Positions 9,440-18,175 of a DNA stretch of 64,000 nt are shown here, one piece after another. The stretch comes from Maioricimonas rarisocia (GTDB lineage: Bacteria; Planctomycetota; Planctomycetia; Planctomycetales; Planctomycetaceae), in NCBI RefSeq assembly GCF_007747795.1, contig NZ_CP036275.1, positions 1,688,501 to 1,752,500 of the forward strand, in the 5' to 3' direction. The notes under the pieces are model-generated. The model was given only the letters and a program-made list of their open reading frames with translations, was not told the DNA's origin and ran no database searches. Position numbers and translations under genes: made by a program. Each line of letters starts with the position of its first letter. Positions within the stretch are counted from its first letter, which is position 1.

Positions 9440-10070
9440 CGACGATCCCGATATGCGGGACTCGCTGCAGATGCTGATCGAGACACTCGGCTACTGCGTG
9501 CGGGTCTTCGAATCGGCCTCTTCGTTCAACCGTTTTTACGACGGCGATCGTTCCGGCTGTCTGGTGCTCGATATCCGGATGCCGGGGCAGACCGGACTGG
9601 AACTGTACGAGGAACTGCTGCGGTCTGGACGTCGGCTTCCGGTGATCTTCATCACGGCCCATGCCGACGTCTCGACCGCCGTCGCTGCGATGAAGACCGG
9701 AGCGATCGAGTTTCTCGAGAAACCATTCGATGGCAGTCGGTTGCTGGAACTGCTGGAGCGTGCCATCAGGATCGACGCGCAGTGGCGGGAACAGCGGAGC
9801 CGGTTCGACGAGTTGGACGCCAAGATCCAGACGCTCTCACGTCGGGACCGGGAGACGCTCGAGCACATACTCGCGGGTGATTCCAACAAGGTGATTGCCG
9901 CCCGTCTCGATCTGACGGAGCGGGCCGTGGAGATGCGGCGGGCCCGGCTGATGCAGAAGCTCGAGGTGACGTCGACGGCCGAGCTGGTCGATATGGCGGT
10001 CACGCATCGTGTGCTCAGCGACGTGCAACAGGCGTCGCGTCACCCGGCGTTTCTGATTCCGGGGATCTGA
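9393..10070 (+). CDS. FixJ/NarL-type response regulator
   Basis: 225 aa. The receiver domain (about 10-125) has the acidic pocket VVDDDPDM, the phospho-acceptor Asp in CLVLDIRMPG (about residue 59), the Thr/Ala switch in FITAHAD and the Lys in FLEKPF. A LuxR-type helix-turn-helix follows (LSRRDRETLEHILAGDSNKV, then AARLDLTERAVE). The start is inside the kinase gene, with GAGGGA about eight bases upstream, so the two genes overlap by 47 bases and are probably co-translated. It is the natural output partner of the kinase and a candidate activator of the nitrate cluster; DNA targets cannot be read from the sequence. Confidence 0.92.
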   Translation: MSNQDRKPAPTVFVVDDDPDMRDSLQMLIETLGYCVRVFESASSFNRFYDGDRSGCLVLDIRMPGQTGLELYEELLRSGRRLPVIFITAHADVSTAVAAMKTGAIEFLEKPFDGSRLLELLERAIRIDAQWREQRSRFDELDAKIQTLSRRDRETLEHILAGDSNKVIAARLDLTERAVEMRRARLMQKLEVTSTAELVDMAVTHRVLSDVQQASRHPAFLIPGI

Positions 10071-10360
10071 CCGCTCCTCCGGCACGCGTGGGGGTGTGCT
10101 TCGGGAAACCGAAGAATCGCCAGGGCCGGATGCTCTTCTCGACCGGGTCGTGCTGGTTATGTCGGTCGAGATCGGCGTCGATGCCGGTCTGCAGGGACTT
10201 TTCGCTTTCGACGGTGCGCCGTCTGTGCCGACGAGAACTGTTGCGACGCCTGTGCGCTCCGAGTGTGGTGTAGCAGCTGTTGGAGTTGCGCCTGTATTCG
10301 CAGGGTGTGGACGAACTCCGGCCTGGATTCCCCGGGCCGATTTGCCTGGCGAGGATGGTT

Positions 10361-11902
10361 ATGAAGATCCGGATCACCACACTGCTGGGATTAATCATCA
10401 GTGCCGGCGGCACCGTAGCCGTCGCGCAGGACGACGCTGGCGACAGAGCATCGCTGGCTGGTGATGCACCGGAGGTCGTGTCGGCAGTTCATTCCGACGA
10501 GGGTGAGACCGAAACGATCACGCCGGTCGGTGCCTGGAGCGGGGCCGATATGGCGGACTGGCTCGAGCCGTTCGAATGCAGCGGCGACTGCTGGCTCGAG
10601 AGCGACAAGCCGGCTCTGCATATGCTTCGCAATCAGCCGCTGTTCGGCGAGCTGACCGGCAGTGTGGGGGGCGAACTCCGCTACCGCTATCTCAATGAGA
10701 ACAACCGTCTGCGACCGGGCGGGCCGGGGCGTTCCAGCTACAACCAGTGGCGGTTTGCTCCGTTCATGGAAGCGAAGTATGGGGACTGGGTGACCGGTCA
10801 CGTGCAGGCGATCGATTCCTCCACGTTCAATGCCGAGCTTCCCGAACTGCCGATCGACGAGAACCGGGCCGACCTGCTGCAGTACTACGTCGACCTGAAG
10901 GTGTGGGAGTTCGGCGATAGTGATCCGCTGCGGTTCCGCTACGGCCGGCAACTGCTCAAGTACGGGGCGCAGCGACTGGTGTCGCCGCTCGGCTGGTCGA
11001 ACACCTACCGGAACTTCGAAGGTTACCGCGGCTATTACGATTCGAATGCGTGGGCGATCGACGCCTTCGCGGTGCAGCCGGTCAACGGCGCCGCCGGCAA
11101 CGTCTACCGGCCGACGAGCTTCGATACGCCGGACCAGAGCGTCTGGTTCAGTGGTGTGTATGCCACCTGGAAAGAGATGCCGCACGGAGCGCTCGATCTG
11201 TACTGGCTCTGGCTGCACGAAGAGGAGGCGAAGGCGAATCGTCAGGATGGCCGCCGGCATACGATCGGGGCCCGGTACGCCGGCAGCCACCCGGTCAAAG
11301 AGTGCGACACGACGGTGCTGACGTACACGTGGGATCTCGAAGGAGCCTGGCAGTTCGGCACAGACTCGTTCGTCAGTGGTGGTGCGAATCAGGACGTGAG
11401 TGCCGGGTTCATCTCGACGATTGGTGGTGTCACGTTCGACAAGGTGGCCTGGAAGCCGAGCGTGAAAGGCATCTTCTGGTGGGGTTCGGGGGACGACGAT
11501 CCGACCGACGGAGACATCAACACGCTGACGACGCTGTATCCGCTCGGTCATGCCTATTGGGGACTGATCGACAACTTCAACGGGGCCAACCTGATCGACT
11601 ACAGCGTGCAGGTGAGCGTCAAGCCGACGAAGAAGCTGACGTTGCTGGCGGCGATGCACTGGTTCGAGAAAGAAGACGCGAACGACTTCATCTACAACAT
11701 CGCCGGGGCTCCGCTGGGACCGCTCGGGACGCCGAAGGAGATCGGTCAGGAGCTCGATCTCGTGGCGACGTACGCTGTGAATCCGAACCTGCAGCTGCAG
11801 CTGGGATACTTCTGGTTCTGGTACGCGGACGCGGTCGACACGACGGCTCTGGCCCGCGACGACGCCAGCCAGATCTACTTCATGTCGACGTGGGCGTTTT
11901 GA
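10361..11902 (+). CDS. Alginate-export-like outer-membrane beta-barrel protein (candidate nitrate porin)
   Basis: 513 aa from ATG 10361, chosen because MKIRITTLLGLIISAGG begins a clean Sec signal peptide; the frame extends 27 codons upstream without support. The mature part is rich in alternating aromatic and polar strands and has features typical of the alginate export barrel family (ELRYRYLNENN, RFRYGRQLLKYG, GYFWFWYADAV). It should sit in the outer membrane as a monomeric channel. It follows the nitrate regulator after 290 bases with no gene between and ends just before a tandem repeat. Its position suggests anion or nitrate uptake; alginate export itself is unlikely because no polysaccharide genes are nearby. 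Confidence 0.75.
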   Translation: MKIRITTLLGLIISAGGTVAVAQDDAGDRASLAGDAPEVVSAVHSDEGETETITPVGAWSGADMADWLEPFECSGDCWLESDKPALHMLRNQPLFGELTGSVGGELRYRYLNENNRLRPGGPGRSSYNQWRFAPFMEAKYGDWVTGHVQAIDSSTFNAELPELPIDENRADLLQYYVDLKVWEFGDSDPLRFRYGRQLLKYGAQRLVSPLGWSNTYRNFEGYRGYYDSNAWAIDAFAVQPVNGAAGNVYRPTSFDTPDQSVWFSGVYATWKEMPHGALDLYWLWLHEEEAKANRQDGRRHTIGARYAGSHPVKECDTTVLTYTWDLEGAWQFGTDSFVSGGANQDVSAGFISTIGGVTFDKVAWKPSVKGIFWWGSGDDDPTDGDINTLTTLYPLGHAYWGLIDNFNGANLIDYSVQVSVKPTKKLTLLAAMHWFEKEDANDFIYNIAGAPLGPLGTPKEIGQELDLVATYAVNPNLQLQLGYFWFWYADAVDTTALARDDASQIYFMSTWAF

Positions 11903-12050
11903 GTTAGGAGTTAGGAGTTAGGAGTTAGGAGTTAGGAGTTAGGAGTTAGGAGTTAGGAGTTAGGAGTTAGGAGTTAGGAGATAGGAGATAGGAGATAGGA
12001 GATAGGAGATAGGAGATAGGAGATAGGAGATAGGAGATAGGAGATAGGAG
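11901..12050. repeat. Heptanucleotide tandem array: 11 x GAGTTAG then 10 x GAGATAG
   Basis: Starting at the last two bases of the porin stop codon, the unit GAGTTAG is repeated exactly 11 times (11901-11977), followed by exactly 10 copies of GAGATAG (11978-12047) and a partial GAG. The two blocks differ at one base of the unit, so an expansion occurred after a point change. The 7-bp period is not a multiple of three and the array is outside coding sequence. Confidence 0.97.
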
Positions 12051-12623
12051 GCGACCATGCAGGGTGCTGTCGCCGCAGGCGACGCACCAGTCGCAGACTG
12101 TTCGCGTGTCGCATGTGAATGGTGCGTCACGGGTGGAACAAATCGGACAACGGCATCCGCAGTGGTGCGACGCAATGACGATCGCCGTGACGTACGCCTG
12201 CTTGCTCGACAGGTGACCGCACTCGAAGTGGGAAGGGCAAGCATGCCCACCCGTCTTCGGCGTGAGGGCATGGCACCCTGCGAGTGAAACCACGGCGACA
12301 ATTACGTGTGCCACGGGCTCTGCCCGTGCGGGATTGCGTAGCGGGAGGGGCAGGCGATGCTGGGACCAGTCCCAGGCTACCCCTCTGCAGGCGACGCGCC
12401 CCTGCTTGCGCGACCGGGACGAACACGCATGCCCACCCGCCTGCGGCGTGAGGGCATGGCACCCGGTGGACAGCAATGAATGTCCCACTTGCTGCATTGC
12501 GGCCGGGGGGCTTCGAACTGGCCAGGTGGGGCAGGCATTCCTGCCTGCCTTTCTTCCACGTGCAATCGCGTAGAATGGAGGGGCCGGTGCTGTTGCCGGC
12601 TGTCTGCCAGCGACCTGATCCTC
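12051..12623. repeat. Gene-free region packed with dispersed palindromic repeats
   Basis: No gene is seen. The block contains a 29-base segment (12061-12089) that recurs exactly in inverted orientation at 56617-56645, and a 23-base palindrome (12307-12329) identical to 32575-32597. It also contains two 38-base direct copies of a GCATGCCCACCCG...GGGCATGGCACCC palindrome (12241-12278 and 12427-12464) and a GGCAGGCATTCCTGCCTGCC palindrome near 12530. TAGAAT at about 12571 could be a -10 element for the radical SAM gene. Confidence 0.85.
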
Positions 12624-13490
12624 ATGCCGATTGATGTGACCGAGACGACCATCCGCAACGTCCTCACCCGGACGACGGGGTATCTGCGGACGGTCACTTC
12701 GCATTCGCTGCAGCCGTACCGGGGATGTACGTTCGGCAATGCGCTGTGTGGCGTGGGCTGCTACGTCCGGCACAATGGGCATGTGCTGCGGGGACGCGCG
12801 TGGGGCTCGTTTCTCGAAGTCCGCACGAATGCCGCCGACAGTTACCGCGACAATGTCGAACGGGAACGTCGCTGGGCCGAACGCCGCGGCGAACAGTTCT
12901 CGATTTTCCTGTCCAGTTCGACCGACCCGTTCGTGCCGCAGGAGAGGAAGTACGGCATCACGCGGTCGGTTCTCGAAGCGATGTGTGACGATCCACCAGG
13001 CCGGCTGATCCTGCAGACGCATACGCATCGTGTGCAGGATGCAATCTCACTGCTGGAGCGACTCGGACAGCTCTGCGAGCTGAGGGTGCATGTGTCGATC
13101 GAATCGGATCGCGAGACGCTTCCCGGTATGCCTCCACCGACGTCGTCGGTCGATCGGCGATTCGAAGCGTGTGCGGAACTCAAGGACGCGGGACTGCGGA
13201 CGGTGGTGACGGTCTCGCCACTGCTGCCGATCGAGGATCCTGATGCGTTCTTCGCACGCATTGCGGAGACGGCCGATGCGGTGGTGATCGACCATTACAT
13301 CGGCGGGGACGGTTCGCCCGATGGTTCGAGAACCGAGCGGACGAGTCTGCCCGAAGCGATGCGGGCGGTCGATCCCGAGTCGGACACGCTCGCCTATCGC
13401 GACCGCATTGTGGAAGTGGCGCAACGTCACCTGCCGGGCCGCGTCGGCGTGAGCATCGACGGTTTCGCGGGGCGGTACCTGGATGCGTGA
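12624..13490 (+). CDS. Radical SAM family protein with atypical cysteine spacing
   Basis: 288 aa from ATG 12624 (MPIDVTETTIRN); the in-frame upstream extension reads through a repeat and is rejected. YRGCTFGNALCGVGCYV near residues 34-50 has the tyrosine-arginine-glycine lead-in of SplB-like/COG1533 radical SAM proteins, but its cysteines are spaced C-x6-C-x3-C rather than C-x3-C-x2-C. Further downstream, FSIFLSSSTDPFVPQE and the VHVSIES strand resemble the SAM-binding barrel of that group. Substrate unknown. It stands alone on the plus strand and converges with the membrane-protein gene ending at 13510. Confidence 0.8.
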   Translation: MPIDVTETTIRNVLTRTTGYLRTVTSHSLQPYRGCTFGNALCGVGCYVRHNGHVLRGRAWGSFLEVRTNAADSYRDNVERERRWAERRGEQFSIFLSSSTDPFVPQERKYGITRSVLEAMCDDPPGRLILQTHTHRVQDAISLLERLGQLCELRVHVSIESDRETLPGMPPPTSSVDRRFEACAELKDAGLRTVVTVSPLLPIEDPDAFFARIAETADAVVIDHYIGGDGSPDGSRTERTSLPEAMRAVDPESDTLAYRDRIVEVAQRHLPGRVGVSIDGFAGRYLDA

Positions 13491-13509
13491 CCGCTGCGGT
13501 GGCCGCGAC

Positions 13510-14784
13510 TTATGAGCCGAGCGAGAGGAACGCAGGCCAGGGGAGCAGGAAGGCGTGGTGTTCGTACAGCACGCCCTTGCCATGCGCGCCGATGAACTGT
13601 GTGAAGTACAAGATGAACACGTACGCGGCGAGAAGCGGGACAGCGGCGAGACGGGCGCCCCAGCGGAAGGTCCAGTGAGCGGGGCGGTCTTCCCGTGCGC
13701 GGCGGACGGCCTGTGCGTAGGCCCAGCCGGTCACCATCCTGGCGGGAAAGATGCTGACGAGGAACACCAGTGTGATGCCCCACATGGCATCCTGCGGCGG
13801 CAGTGCCACCTTGAACAGATACAGCGGGAGGGCGAGGGCATAAACAAGTACGAGTGCCAGCAGCCAGGAGAGCGGCGCGTAGCGGAACAGCGTGCGGACG
13901 GTCTTCAGCTCGCGGAACGCGCCGATGCGTTCTGTCGCCGCAAAATGGGCCTGCAGGAACGGCACCCAGCCGAAGACGATCACCAGGCCGAGCCCTCCCA
14001 GTACAGAGATGATGATCGGGCCCGGATCGGAGCGGTCAACGGCGGCGTACAGGATTGTCGGCGGTAGCAGCCAGAGGAACGCTCCGACGAATCCGCGCAG
14101 TCCGAGCCAGAAGTGGTGTCGGATTCTCAGCCGGCGGACGAACTGCCGGATGTTGGTAGCAGCAACCGCGAAGTAGTCGCCGTCGCGCAGACGTGAGCGG
14201 AGCCAGCGGAAGTTCCGGATCGGGCGGAGGAAGCAGGAGGGGCTGCCTCCGCGGGCGAGGGCCAGGCAGATGTGAACTGTCAGCACCGCCCAGGCGATGA
14301 GGGCCAGCGCGCGCATGCGGCCGTCGATGGCGGAGCCGGGATCAATGATCGCGGCATCGGACGTCATGCTGCCGATGAATCGCAACGGAAGCAGGCAGAT
14401 CCAGATCCCCAGTGCGATCGTGCCGATGCGGGGTGCGAGATTGAGCAGCGGCAGCGACCTCCGCAGTTTGCCGGTTCGGGCCACGCGTCCTTCGGCTTCA
14501 AGCAGGTAGCCGAGAGCGATGAAATTGAGGATGGGGACGGCAGCGACGACAGCGAGCAGCAGCGTCAGGCTGACCAGTCCGAAGAGCGTGCGGATGATCC
14601 ATCCGATCGCCCGCAACGGGTGCCGCCAGGGGCGTGGAAATGGTGGCAGTTTTCCCCATTTATTACGGAAGGCGACCGAGGGACGGACCTGCTCCGGGGG
14701 CGAATCGAGTAACTCGGCAGTCTCTGGCCGGTCGGCGATCAGAATGTCATCGGTCGCAGGCTCGATGGTGGCAAGGTCCGACAT
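13510..14784 (-). CDS. Multi-pass membrane protein (DUF4013-like), function unknown
   Basis: 424 aa. A hydrophilic N-terminus of about 60 residues is followed by at least eight hydrophobic segments, including the first pair LFGLVSLTLLLAVVAAVPI and the motif NFIALGYLLEAEGR that is common in DUF4013-type integral membrane proteins. No catalytic or binding motif is recognised. It stands between convergent and divergent neighbours and is probably monocistronic. Likely an inner-membrane protein conserved in planctomycetes; the family assignment rests on overall pattern only. Confidence 0.65.
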   Translation of the reverse strand: MSDLATIEPATDDILIADRPETAELLDSPPEQVRPSVAFRNKWGKLPPFPRPWRHPLRAIGWIIRTLFGLVSLTLLLAVVAAVPILNFIALGYLLEAEGRVARTGKLRRSLPLLNLAPRIGTIALGIWICLLPLRFIGSMTSDAAIIDPGSAIDGRMRALALIAWAVLTVHICLALARGGSPSCFLRPIRNFRWLRSRLRDGDYFAVAATNIRQFVRRLRIRHHFWLGLRGFVGAFLWLLPPTILYAAVDRSDPGPIIISVLGGLGLVIVFGWVPFLQAHFAATERIGAFRELKTVRTLFRYAPLSWLLALVLVYALALPLYLFKVALPPQDAMWGITLVFLVSIFPARMVTGWAYAQAVRRAREDRPAHWTFRWGARLAAVPLLAAYVFILYFTQFIGAHGKGVLYEHHAFLLPWPAFLSLGS

Positions 14785-14982
14785 GGATGGGACTCTTCGA
14801 TACGCGGAGCGGACGGGAGGGCAGATCGAAGAACCTGCCCGGAGAACGTACCCCGCTGGCCGCTGCGCCGGTTTCAGCCGATTGCCTGAAACGCCCGCTG
14901 GCTCTCCAAGGTATCATACCCTGTGCGGAGTCCTTCGGGCTTCGCACCGGCCAATCACATCTGCTTCCCCTGGAGTATTCTC

Positions 14983-16836
14983 GTGAAACTCGGGCACATC
15001 CTCACGCCGCTGCTCGTCGTCGCCGGAATCGGTGCCCTGTCTGCGATGGCGGTGCGCGATCCGGTCACGCTGGATGCTCCGGCTGGAGCCGTTTCGACCG
15101 GTCTTGACGATGTGGTGTCAGAAGCGGACGCGTGGTTCGATGCCCGCTGGTCTGCAGACGGAATCGAGCCGGCAGAGACTGCCGATGACCTGACGGTGCT
15201 GCGGAGATTGTCCCTGGCGCTGCACGGGACGATTCCTTCGCTGGAAGAGATCCGCCAGTTCGAGTCGGACGATCGGCCGGACCGGCTCGAGCAGTGGACC
15301 GCCGCCATGCTCGATGACACGCGATTCGCCGACTATTTCGCCGAGCGGCTCGCCCGGGCATTCGTCGGCGTGGAGCAGGGGCAGTTTGTGATCTTTCGGC
15401 GGGACCGGTTTACGAACTGGCTGAGCCGGCAACTGCGGGACGATCGTCCCTACGACGAAATCGTTCGGGACATGATCGGGGGCCAGGGTGTCTGGACCGG
15501 CAAGGGAGAGGTGAACTTCGTGACGGCGGCCTTCGCGAACGACGAGTTCGACCCGAACAAGCTGACGGCCCGCACGGTTCGCTCATTTCTCGGACAGCGG
15601 ATCGACTGTGCCCAGTGCCACGATCATCCGTTCGATGACTGGACGCAGGCGCAGTTCGAGGGGCTGACGGCCCATTACGCTCCCGTCTCGCTGTCGCTGG
15701 TGGGAGTGGAGGATGCCGACCGGTTCGCCTTCGAGTTGTCCGAAGAGCACCTCGAAGAACTGCAGGCGGAAGAGGTCACCGACCGTCTCCGGCGAGTCTT
15801 CCGGAAGAACGATCAGCGGATCCGCAAGCACGCCCGTCTGGAGACACTCGTCGAGGGGCAGCTGTGGGTCGTGCACGACGGGAATGAGAACGAGAAGGAT
15901 GATCTCCAGCCGCGGTTTGCCATTCACAATGATGAAGGCACGTTGCGGGTGAGCAACCACGAGGGAGAGTACATCGTCAATGATACGCGGTACGACGAGG
16001 TGCGCGTCGTGCCGCCGGCGGTGCCGTTCCATCCCGAGTGGCTCGGCCAGGAGGGGACACCCCGGCAGCGGCTGGCGGAATGGGTGACCCATCCGGAGAA
16101 CCAAAGGTTCGAGCGGGCGCTTGTGAACCGGGTGTGGGGACTGATGTTCGGACGGCCATTCGCTTCGGATCGACCGGTGGATGACCTGCCCGATCCGGAT
16201 GACCCGGCGACGGCGGAGTCGCTGGCGCTGCTGGACATGCTGGGGGACGACTTTCGCGAACACAATTGCAGTGTGAAGCGACTGGTCCAGGTCATCGCAG
16301 CCAGTCGGCCGTTTCGGCTCGCGTCTGATGTCGAATCGGCCAGCGAAACGCAGATCGAAGAGCTGGAACAGGCCTGGGCGGTCTTCCCGCTGGTTCGACT
16401 GCGGCCGGAGCAGGTGATCGGCTCGATGCTGCAGGCGGCGTCGGTGAAGACGATCGACCGGAAGTCGCATCTGTTCGTGCGGTTCCTGCGGTTCGTCCGT
16501 GAGGAGAACTTCGTCGACGAGTTCGGCGACCCCGGCGAGAACGAACTGAGCGACCGTGTGGGAACAATCCCGCAGGCGCTGCTGCGGATGAACGGTCAGC
16601 TCGCCTCGGAACTGACGGAGCCGAATCCGTTCGGATCGGTGGGACGGATCGCGGCACTGGCCGGTTCGCCCGAAGCAACGCTCGATGCGTGTTACCTGAT
16701 CTGCCTGACGCGGCGGCCGACGCAGCCGGAGCGGGAGCACTTTCTGCCGCAACTCGAAAAGCGACGCGAAGCGCAGGCGATCCAGGACCTGTTCTGGGCC
16801 CTGTACAACTCTCCGGAGTTCTCATGGAATCACTGA
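14983..16836 (+). CDS. DUF1549/DUF1553 (PSCyt2-PSD1) protein with CxxCH site
   Basis: 617 aa. The GTG at 14983 is preferred because it has CTGGAG about eight bases upstream and begins a signal-anchor (VKLGHILTPLLVVAGIGAL); an ATG at 14923 is possible. The N-terminal half matches the planctomycete DUF1549 domain (LTVLRRLSLALHGTIPS), with a haem-like CAQCH at about residue 208 (DNA about 15610). The C-terminal half matches DUF1553 (LVNRVWGLMFGRPF). These proteins are almost restricted to planctomycetes and relatives, and normally pair with a DUF1501 protein, which follows here with a 13-base overlap. Substrate and electron role are unknown. Confidence 0.9.
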   Translation: MKLGHILTPLLVVAGIGALSAMAVRDPVTLDAPAGAVSTGLDDVVSEADAWFDARWSADGIEPAETADDLTVLRRLSLALHGTIPSLEEIRQFESDDRPDRLEQWTAAMLDDTRFADYFAERLARAFVGVEQGQFVIFRRDRFTNWLSRQLRDDRPYDEIVRDMIGGQGVWTGKGEVNFVTAAFANDEFDPNKLTARTVRSFLGQRIDCAQCHDHPFDDWTQAQFEGLTAHYAPVSLSLVGVEDADRFAFELSEEHLEELQAEEVTDRLRRVFRKNDQRIRKHARLETLVEGQLWVVHDGNENEKDDLQPRFAIHNDEGTLRVSNHEGEYIVNDTRYDEVRVVPPAVPFHPEWLGQEGTPRQRLAEWVTHPENQRFERALVNRVWGLMFGRPFASDRPVDDLPDPDDPATAESLALLDMLGDDFREHNCSVKRLVQVIAASRPFRLASDVESASETQIEELEQAWAVFPLVRLRPEQVIGSMLQAASVKTIDRKSHLFVRFLRFVREENFVDEFGDPGENELSDRVGTIPQALLRMNGQLASELTEPNPFGSVGRIAALAGSPEATLDACYLICLTRRPTQPEREHFLPQLEKRREAQAIQDLFWALYNSPEFSWNH

Positions 16837-18161
16837 TGCATGACCCCTCGTCAGAACGCGGGATGATCGATATGGATTGCTCGCTCAATCAACCGGTGAG
16901 CCGCCGGGATGTGCTGCGGCTGGCGGCGGGGCTGGGCGTGTCGTTTACGCTGCCGGCTCTGGATCTGCTGGCGGCAGCTCAGCGCGGCAGTGAACGACCG
17001 CGGTCGCTGATCATCCTGTGGATGGCGGGCGGTCCCAGTCAGCTCGAGACTTGGGACCCGCATCCCGGATCGAAGTTCGGCGGACCGACGAAGGCGATCG
17101 ACACGACGGTGCCGGGGCTGCAGATTGCCGATCTGTTTCCCCGCATGGCCGAGCAGATGCATCATCTGTCGGTGATTCGCTCGCTGGTCTCGAAAGAAGG
17201 GGACCACGAGCGGGGGACGTACTTCGTGCAGACCGGTTACCGGCCGGACCCGACCGTCGTCCACCCGGCGATGGGGGCCATCGTGGCAAACCGGCTTCAG
17301 GATTCGACGCTCGAGATCCCTCAGCACGTCTCGCTGGCGAGCGGTGACGGTTTCGTCGTGCCTCGGGGGGGCTACCTGGGGGACCAGTGGGACGCGTTCC
17401 GCATTTTCGATCCGGGACGGAACATTCGAAACATGCAGACGCGGGTCGGAGATCAGCGTCAGCAGCGGCGACTGCAGAATCTTGATGTCGTCTCGTCGGC
17501 GTTTCGGCGGGGACGGGAGCGGGCCGTCGAGCAGACCCTGCACGAAGATGTCGTCGAACGGGCGCTGCGGATGATGTCGTCGGAACAGCTCAAAGCGTTC
17601 CAGATCGACGACGAGCCGCAGGAGGTTGTCGAGCGGTACGGAGACTCGCGCTTCGGGCGGGGTTGCCTGGTTGCCCGGCGGCTGGTGGAGCAGGGGGTGC
17701 GGTCGACTCAGGTCGTGCTGCAGGGGTTCGATACGCACGCGAACAATTTTGAGGGGCACAAGACGCAGGCCGAAATCCTCGACCCGGCCTTTGCCTCGCT
17801 GATGCAGGATCTGGCCGAGCGGGACCTGCTCGATTCGACGATGGTGCTGTGCGTCGGCGAGTTCGGTCGTACGCCGCAGATCAATCCGCTCGACGGCCGG
17901 GATCACTGGCCGCTTGGCTTTTCCTGCGTGCTGGGGGGCGGCGGGCTGCGGAGCGGGCTGGTAATCGGCGAGACGTCGCCGGAAGACCAGGTGCGTGACC
18001 GGAAGCTGAAGCCGGCCGACCCGGTGGAGATCCCCGATCTGTATGCGACCATCCTGTCGCGGATGGGGATCGACGGCGACGAGGAAATCAACACTCCCAT
18101 TGGGCGGCCGATCGCCATCTGCGAAGGGGCGCCGATCGCGAAGCTGCTGGAGGACGCCTGA
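16824..18161 (+). CDS. DUF1501 family secreted protein (sulfatase-fold related)
   Basis: 445 aa from ATG 16824, which has CCGGAG about seven bases upstream; another ATG at 16836 overlaps the previous stop as TGATG. A twin-arginine-like signal (SRRDVLRLAAGLGVSF) precedes the DUF1501 domain, with LIILWMAGGPSQLETWDPHP, VIRSLVSKEGDHERGT, and GEFGRTPQIN...GRDHWP, the last two resembling metal-binding stretches of alkaline-phosphatase-fold enzymes. It overlaps the DUF1549/1553 gene, forming the standard planctomycete pair. The pair is often proposed to degrade complex substrates; that is family lore, not shown here. Confidence 0.92.
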   Translation: MESLMHDPSSERGMIDMDCSLNQPVSRRDVLRLAAGLGVSFTLPALDLLAAAQRGSERPRSLIILWMAGGPSQLETWDPHPGSKFGGPTKAIDTTVPGLQIADLFPRMAEQMHHLSVIRSLVSKEGDHERGTYFVQTGYRPDPTVVHPAMGAIVANRLQDSTLEIPQHVSLASGDGFVVPRGGYLGDQWDAFRIFDPGRNIRNMQTRVGDQRQQRRLQNLDVVSSAFRRGRERAVEQTLHEDVVERALRMMSSEQLKAFQIDDEPQEVVERYGDSRFGRGCLVARRLVEQGVRSTQVVLQGFDTHANNFEGHKTQAEILDPAFASLMQDLAERDLLDSTMVLCVGEFGRTPQINPLDGRDHWPLGFSCVLGGGGLRSGLVIGETSPEDQVRDRKLKPADPVEIPDLYATILSRMGIDGDEEINTPIGRPIAICEGAPIAKLLEDA

Positions 18162-18175
18162 GGGGAGCGGAGCGT

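Noticed and set aside
11901-12301. Minus-strand peptides with LLSPISYLLSPISYLL repeats, also seen near 27400
   Set aside because: They are translations of the heptanucleotide arrays; no start signal or conserved domain supports expression.
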